Below, piece by piece: positions 30,434-34,335 of a stretch of DNA of 34,335 bases. The notes beneath the pieces are model-generated. The model ran no database searches, was not told where the DNA came from, and saw only the letters and a program-made list of their open reading frames with translations. The position numbers and the translations under genes are program-made. Each line of letters begins with the position of its first letter. The stretch's first letter is position 1. The stretch comes from SM23-28-2 sp964512285 (GTDB lineage Bacteria > Chloroflexota > Dehalococcoidia > SM23-28-2), in contig CAZEJO010000017.1 in NCBI GenBank assembly GCA_964512285.1, positions 1-34,335 of the forward strand. The letters run 5' to 3'.

Positions 30434-31536
30434 GCCGCATCCTCCTCGTCGGTGTGTTGCGCGGCCGGAGGCGAACTGCTGGAGGCTTCGTAGTCGCCAA
30501 GCTCACGGATGGTGGGGGCGTCGCCGCAAAGCGGGCAGTGGGGGTCACGGCGAGTTTTGACTTGGCGGAACTCCATGGTCAGGGCGTCGAAGATGAGGAG
30601 GCGGCCGGACAGCGGTTCGCCGAGGCCCAGAATGAGCTTGAGGGTCTCGAAGGCCTCGATGACGCCGATGACCCCCGGCAGAGCCCCGAGAAGGCCAACC
30701 TCGGAGGGGTTGGGCACGACGCCCGTGGGCGGTGGCACCGGGAAAAGGCAGCGATAGCAGCCGCGGCCGGGGATAAACACTGCGGCCTGCCCCTCGAAGA
30801 GGAAGACGGCGCCGTCTATATAGGGCTTGCCCGCCAGGTAGCAGGCGTCGTTCAGCAGGTAGCGGGTGGCGAAATTGTCCACTGCGCCCACCACCATATC
30901 GTACTGGGCGATAACGTCTGTGGCGTTGGCTGAGGTCAAGCGCATCTTATGAGGGATGACCCGCACGTCGGGATTATAGCGGGCGATGGTTTCCTGAGCC
31001 GACTCCACCTTTGGTCGGCCAACATCGGGGGTGTGGTGGAGGATCTGACGCTGGAGGTTAGAGAGATCCAGCTTATCGTTGTCGACGATGCCCAGGGTGC
31101 CGACGCCGGCGGCGGCCAGGTAGACCGCGGCGGGCGAGCCGAGACCGCCGGCGCCGACGATGAGCACTTTGGCATCCAGTAGCTTGCGTTGACCGGCGGG
31201 CCCCACCTGGGGGATCATGATCTGGCGGTCGTAGCGCTGCGTTTGCTCTGGGGTGAGAAGCTGGCCGCCAGCGATGGCGGGGAGCACCGCCACCTCGTCG
31301 CCGTCCTTCAAAGGGGTCGTTGTGCCCTGAAGGCTGTGAATCTCGTGATTGTTCACATAGATGTTGATGTGGGCGGGGAGCTCGCCCGCTTCGTTCTGGA
31401 GCATGTGGCCCAGGGTGGGGTAGCGAGTCTTGAGGTCCTCCAAGAGATCAGCCACCGTCTGGCCGTGGCCTTCGACGTAGCTGCGGTTGCCTGTGAGCCT
31501 GCGGAATGGTGCCGGTATGTAGACGGTTACGGCCAT
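30430..31536 (-). CDS. Ubiquitin-like sulfur carrier fused to E1-like adenylyltransferase (MoaD/ThiS-MoeB/ThiF fusion)
   Basis: 368 residues. Residues 1-91 form a beta-grasp ubiquitin-like domain (MAVTVYIPAPFRRLTG... ending AIAGG). About residue 95 onward is an E1-type domain: RYDRQIMIPQVG, ATP-binding VLIVGAGGLGSPAAVYL, DNDKLDLSNLQRQILH and zinc cysteines in GCYRCLF and HCPLCGD. Enzymes of this family adenylate the C-terminus of a sulfur carrier so that it can receive sulfur. There is no rhodanese domain, unlike mycobacterial MoeZ. The fused carrier's di-glycine is internal and not free. The start overlaps the separate carrier gene by 10 bases. Confidence 0.9.
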   Translation of the reverse strand: MAVTVYIPAPFRRLTGNRSYVEGHGQTVADLLEDLKTRYPTLGHMLQNEAGELPAHINIYVNNHEIHSLQGTTTPLKDGDEVAVLPAIAGGQLLTPEQTQRYDRQIMIPQVGPAGQRKLLDAKVLIVGAGGLGSPAAVYLAAAGVGTLGIVDNDKLDLSNLQRQILHHTPDVGRPKVESAQETIARYNPDVRVIPHKMRLTSANATDVIAQYDMVVGAVDNFATRYLLNDACYLAGKPYIDGAVFLFEGQAAVFIPGRGCYRCLFPVPPPTGVVPNPSEVGLLGALPGVIGVIEAFETLKLILGLGEPLSGRLLIFDALTMEFRQVKTRRDPHCPLCGDAPTIRELGDYEASSSSPPAAQHTDEEDAA

Positions 31537-31820
31537 GCCTTTCTCCCACCCCCGGCCACCGCCGGCACGATGCTGACCTCGTCGCTGTCCTTGAGGGTTG
31601 TGGCGAGGCCCTGGAGGAAGCGCACGTCCTCTCCATTGACGTAGATGTTGACAAACCGGCGAATCTCGCCCGACTCGTCGCACAGGCGCTCCTTTAGGCC
31701 GGGATAGGAAGCCTCAAGGGAGGTGATGCACTCCGAGAGGCTGGCACCATCGGCGGGGACGCTGTCCTGGTCGGCGGTGAGCTTGCGCAAAGGCGTGGGT
31801 ATTCTGACTATGACGCGCAT
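31527..31820 (-). CDS. Ubiquitin-like sulfur carrier protein (CysO/MoaD-like) with C-terminal extension
   Basis: 97 residues. MRVIVRIPTPLRKLTA...RRFVNIYVNGEDVRFLQG...DEVSIVPAVAGG is a MoaD/ThiS/CysO beta-grasp fold and clearly a paralogue of the domain fused to the neighbouring E1. Carriers of this type act through a free C-terminal Gly-Gly thiocarboxylate. Here six residues, GRKAWP, follow the first two glycines (AGGGRKAWP), so the tail would have to be removed before use; the JAMM peptidase in the same operon is the obvious candidate. The tail codons overlap the ribosome binding site and start of the E1 gene. Confidence 0.88.
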   Translation of the reverse strand: MRVIVRIPTPLRKLTADQDSVPADGASLSECITSLEASYPGLKERLCDESGEIRRFVNIYVNGEDVRFLQGLATTLKDSDEVSIVPAVAGGGRKAWP

Positions 31821-31829
31821 ATTCGCATC

Positions 31830-32072
31830 CTAGCCTTCCACGATGTCGCCTGCCACGGGGTCCACGCGCACCCCCTGGTCGATCACCCACTGGACGCCCC
31901 GCTCGATCTCTCCCATCTCGCCCTCCAGCTCCAGGACAACCCAGCCTCTGTCCTCGGTGACGTCGGCGCGGCGGATGTTGGTGATCAGATCGAACTGCTT
32001 GCACAGCCTGTGGATAATGGGTTCCTTGATCAGCTCCGTGGGGAAAGTGAACTTCATCCTTTGCTTAGCCAT
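31830..32072 (-). CDS. NIL-domain protein
   Basis: 80 residues: MAKQRMKFTFPTELIKEPIIHRLCKQFDLITNIRRADV, a strand GWVVLELEGE and a helix EIERGVQWVIDQGVRV. This matches the NIL domain, a ferredoxin-like ligand-binding module also found at the end of the methionine transporter ATPase MetN. Stand-alone NIL proteins often accompany sulfur-amino-acid genes. The ATG overlaps the thrC stop by 8 bases (ATGGCTAA), and the ubiquitin-like gene starts 9 bases after it. It may be a sensor or accessory subunit for sulfur transfer; no catalytic residues are evident. Confidence 0.85.
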   Translation of the reverse strand: MAKQRMKFTFPTELIKEPIIHRLCKQFDLITNIRRADVTEDRGWVVLELEGEMGEIERGVQWVIDQGVRVDPVAGDIVEG

Positions 32073-33342
32073 GATTCTCTCCTCGGCTAGTCTGCCGATT
32101 GGCAGCCACGGCCTCTCGATGCTCGGCGATGGCCTCCTCGAAGGAGGCCAGGTGCGGCTCGATCACGAGGCTAGGCACCAGCCTGTCCAGCACCGCCTCT
32201 TGGGTTTTGAGGCCGGCGCCGGTGATGAAGGTCACCACCAGCTCGTCGGGGTCGATGCGGCCCTGGGCCACCAGGTGCCTCAGGCCAGCGATAACCACGC
32301 CACCGGCCGTCTCGGTGAAGATGCCCTCGGTCTCGGCCAGGAGCTTAATCCCTTCGACCACCTCGTCATCGGTCACGGCTACGGCGGCTCCGCCTGAGTC
32401 GGCCATTGCCTTGAGGGCGTAGTAGCCCTCGGCGGGGTTGCCGATGGCCAGCGACTTAGCGATGGTGTTGGGGCGCACCGGCCGGATGTCGAAGCTTTCG
32501 CGGTCCCAGGCGTCGACGATGGGCGAACAGCCCTTGGCCTGGGCCCCTGACATGCGGGTGTGAGCCCAATCCACCAGGCCCAGCCAGGCCAACTCCTTGA
32601 TCCCCTTCCAGACCTTTGTGAGTAGAGAGCCGCTGGCCATGGGGACGATGCAGTGATCGGGGGCCTGCCAGCCAAGCTGCTCCACTACCTCATAGGCCAA
32701 GGTCTTGCTGCCCTCGGCGTAGTAGGGGCGGATGTTGATGTTGACGAAGGCCCAGGGGTACTTGTCGGTCAGCTCGCTGCACAGACGATTGGCGTCGTCG
32801 TAGGTGCCCTTTACAGCCACCAGGGTGGGGCTGTAGATAGCGGAGCCTACGACTTTCCCCTGCTCCAGGTCGGCCGGGATGAAGACCAGGGCTCGCATCC
32901 GCGCCTTGGCGGCGTGGGCAGCGACGGAGTTGGCCAGATTGCCGGTGGAGGCGCAGGCCAGGGTATCGAAGCCGAATTCACGGGCCTTGGTGCATGCCAC
33001 TGTGACCACGCGGTCCTTGAACGACCAGGTGGGATTGGCGCAATCGTTCTTGATGTAGAGGCGGCGCAGGCCGAGGACCTCGGCGAGGTTCTGAGCGCGC
33101 AGGAGGGGCGTGAAGCCAGCGCCGATGTCCACCGCCTGCTCTCTATCGGCGGGCAGAAGATCGCCGTAGCGCCAGACGGTGAGGGGGCCCTTTTCGATGC
33201 TCTCGCGGCTGATGGTCCGGCCCAGAGCCTGATAGTCGTAGCTTATCTCGAGGGAGCCGAAGCAGAACTCGCAGACGTGGATGGGTTCTAGCGGATAGCA
33301 GCGTCCGCATTCTCTACAGCGTAGATGACTAGCGTAAGACAT
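32065..33342 (-). CDS. thrC: Threonine synthase
   Basis: This 425-residue PLP enzyme normally converts O-phosphohomoserine to threonine. An N-terminal zinc ribbon (CRECGRC...CEFC, Cys9-Cys27) precedes the PLP domain, with Lys109 in NPTWSFKDRVV, CASTGNLANSVAAHA and MASGSLLTKVWKG. The start MSYASH at 33342 has GGGAGA 9 bases upstream; an in-frame start at 33369 lacks support. It is the first gene of the sulfur operon and overlaps the NIL gene. Because it leads a cysteine-forming cluster, a related phosphate-eliminating reaction on another substrate cannot be excluded. Confidence 0.9.
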   Translation of the reverse strand: MSYASHLRCRECGRCYPLEPIHVCEFCFGSLEISYDYQALGRTISRESIEKGPLTVWRYGDLLPADREQAVDIGAGFTPLLRAQNLAEVLGLRRLYIKNDCANPTWSFKDRVVTVACTKAREFGFDTLACASTGNLANSVAAHAAKARMRALVFIPADLEQGKVVGSAIYSPTLVAVKGTYDDANRLCSELTDKYPWAFVNINIRPYYAEGSKTLAYEVVEQLGWQAPDHCIVPMASGSLLTKVWKGIKELAWLGLVDWAHTRMSGAQAKGCSPIVDAWDRESFDIRPVRPNTIAKSLAIGNPAEGYYALKAMADSGGAAVAVTDDEVVEGIKLLAETEGIFTETAGGVVIAGLRHLVAQGRIDPDELVVTFITGAGLKTQEAVLDRLVPSLVIEPHLASFEEAIAEHREAVAANRQTSRGENHG

Positions 33343-33366
33343 GTTGGCGATTCTCCCTTGGTTGGC

Positions 33367-33508
33367 CACTGCCTGTTCATGGCAGTGTGATGCCCTCTCC
33401 CGTTGCCCCGACCTCGTCGGGGCGGGACATCGCCATTGTTATCGCTGGCCAAGGCTGTAGAGTGCTCATCTACAAAATCGAAAACCTCTTCGGCCTAGTT
33501 CGAAGAGG
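33367..33508 (-). promoter_or_regulatory. Structured leader of the thrC operon with terminator-like hairpin
   Basis: Four perfect hairpins lie between the promoter and thrC. In transcript order they are: CCTCTTCG/CGAAGAGG (33501-33508 with 33485-33492) followed by TTTT (33484-33481); TGTAGA/TCTACA (33469-33474 with 33456-33461); CCCCGAC/GTCGGGG (33416-33422 with 33406-33412); and CACTGCC/GGCAGTG (33381-33387 with 33367-33373). The first resembles an attenuator. No T-box, S-box or other known riboswitch core was recognised. Confidence 0.5.
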
Positions 33509-33531
33509 CTTGCCTGCAGTAGCTGTTAACG

Positions 33532-33560
33532 ATGCTATCAGAGGCGAAGGGTTGTGTCAA
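33532..33560 (-). promoter_or_regulatory. Promoter for the thrC operon
   Basis: On the minus strand, TTGACA (33555-33560), 17 bases, TAGCAT (33532-33537) with TG one base upstream of the -10. Transcription would start near 33525, about 180 bases before thrC. Confidence 0.65.
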
Positions 33561-33588
33561 TAAGCGCGCTGTGGGCATAGCGTCTCGC

Positions 33589-34335
33589 CTAACGGCCCTT
33601 GTACTGGGGCTTGCGCTTCTGGGCGAAGGCCAAGGGGCCCTGGCGGGCGTCCTCAGTGCGGAGGACGTCGGCCTGGAGGTTAAGCTCCAGGGCCAGACCT
33701 TCTTCCAGGGTTGTGTTCAAGCCCACGTAGGCTGCTTGCTTGATGGCGCGCACGGCCAGCGGCCCGCACTCACAGATGGCGTTGGCGATCTCCTCGACCT
33801 TGGGCATCAGTTCCGGCAGGGGCATCACGTAGCTCACGAGGCCCCAGCGGAGGGCGGTCTGGGCGTCGATGTGGCCGCCGGTGAGGAGGATCACCATGGC
33901 GAAGGAGAGGGGAATGGTCCGCGGGAGTCTCTGGGTGCCGCCGGCGCCGGGGATGATGGCGCGGGTGGGCTCGGGCAGGCCGAAGGTGGCGTGGTCGGCG
34001 GCCACGCGGATGTCGCAGCAGAGGGACAGCTCGAGGCCGCCGGCGAGGCAGTAGCCGTTGATGGCGGCGATCATGGGCTTCCAGGTCTGGAAGCCTCTGC
34101 TGATGCCGCCGAAGGGTATGTCGTATAAGCTAGCGTCGCCACCAGCGAGGGCCTGAGCCATAGCCACGAGGTCGGCCCCGGCCGAGAATGCCTTCTCGCC
34201 CGCGCCTGTGAGGATGGAGACCCACAGGTCGTCGTCGTCGCGGAAGTCGCTGAAGGCTTCGCGCAGCTCGCGGCTGGTGTTGGGGTCGATGGCGTTCATG
34301 CGCTGGGGTCGATTGATGGTGACGTAGGCGATGCG
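33589..34335 (-). CDS. Enoyl-CoA hydratase (N-terminus beyond window)
   Basis: 248 residues are visible, open at the window edge (first codons RIAYVTINRPQRMNAI). This crotonase has both oxyanion-hole segments (GEKAFSAGADL and NGYCLAGGLELSL) and both catalytic glutamates: one in GGLELSL, one in GLPEPTRAIIPGAGGTQRLPR. It should therefore be a true hydratase of the fatty-acid oxidation type, unlike the crotonase at 360-1193. It ends in KRKPQYKGR. The thrC promoter lies just beyond its stop codon, with no separate terminator seen. Confidence 0.92.
   Translation of the reverse strand, partial: RIAYVTINRPQRMNAIDPNTSRELREAFSDFRDDDDLWVSILTGAGEKAFSAGADLVAMAQALAGGDASLYDIPFGGISRGFQTWKPMIAAINGYCLAGGLELSLCCDIRVAADHATFGLPEPTRAIIPGAGGTQRLPRTIPLSFAMVILLTGGHIDAQTALRWGLVSYVMPLPELMPKVEEIANAICECGPLAVRAIKQAAYVGLNTTLEEGLALELNLQADVLRTEDARQGPLAFAQKRKPQYKGR

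Noticed and set aside
33376..33468. Threonine leader peptide (30-codon frame in the thrC leader)
   Set aside because: It has only four scattered threonine codons and no ribosome binding site, unlike true attenuator peptides; the hairpins themselves are the stronger signal.
1..34335. tRNA or rRNA genes
   Set aside because: No segment with a T-loop consensus and pairing acceptor ends, or rRNA-like sequence, was noticed by eye. A covariance-model scan would be decisive and was not possible here.

Overview
This is a high-GC bacterial chromosome segment of housekeeping genes, densely packed in short operons with Shine-Dalgarno sites and overlapping stop/start codons. No tRNA, rRNA, CRISPR array, phage gene or transposase gene was seen. 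The gene content (ubiquitin-like/E1/JAMM/CysM cysteine cluster, Trm112-like protein, ACT-malic enzyme) together with dispersed 'TTCGACAGGCTCA' REP-like repeats resembles Chloroflexota metagenome assemblies. That assignment is my inference, not a measurement.

Layout. 1-1.8 kb (+): the end of an unidentified gene, a MITE-like element, a crotonase-family enzyme and a small secreted or anchored protein. 1.9-4.4 kb (-): leucyl aminopeptidase followed by a frameshifted pentapeptide-repeat ion channel. 4.5-6.4 kb (+): a second MITE-like element, then two tandem PAP2-family membrane proteins. 6.5-8.3 kb (-): DegV, a P-loop kinase and a small dimeric alpha/beta-barrel protein. 8.4-15 kb (+): rpsO, pnp, dapB, rho, purA. 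15.1-20.2 kb (-): dapA-asd (lysine/threonine precursors), dihydrolipoyl dehydrogenase and ACT-malic enzyme. 20.5-26.0 kb (-): a purine operon led by a 59-residue membrane zinc-ribbon gene (zinc ribbon, purF, purM, unknown, purH, glycosyltransferase). 26.1-26.6 kb (+): a Trm112-like protein and a small membrane protein. 26.6-33.3 kb (-): a nine-gene run thrC, NIL-domain protein, ubiquitin-like protein, ubiquitin-like/E1 fusion, cysM, JAMM peptidase, folP, metallo-hydrolase lipoprotein, folK. 33.6 kb to the edge (-): an enoyl-CoA hydratase.

How the genes work together. asd, dapA and dapB supply diaminopimelate, and asd also feeds the threonine branch used by thrC. purF, purM, purH and purA cover several steps from PRPP to AMP. 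The thrC-to-JAMM stretch looks like a protein-thiocarboxylate route to cysteine, related to mycobacterial CysO/CysM/Mec+. It has two ubiquitin-like domains, one fused to its E1 enzyme and the other carrying residues beyond the di-glycine that would need trimming.

Main points for a second look: two related mobile elements with 11-bp inverted ends and 15-17-bp flanking direct repeats; a REP-derived in-frame insertion inside purM; an aspartate-semialdehyde dehydrogenase with serine in place of the catalytic cysteine; the ubiquitin-like/E1/JAMM cysteine operon and its multi-hairpin leader; and a hairpin that separates the purA ribosome binding site from its start codon.
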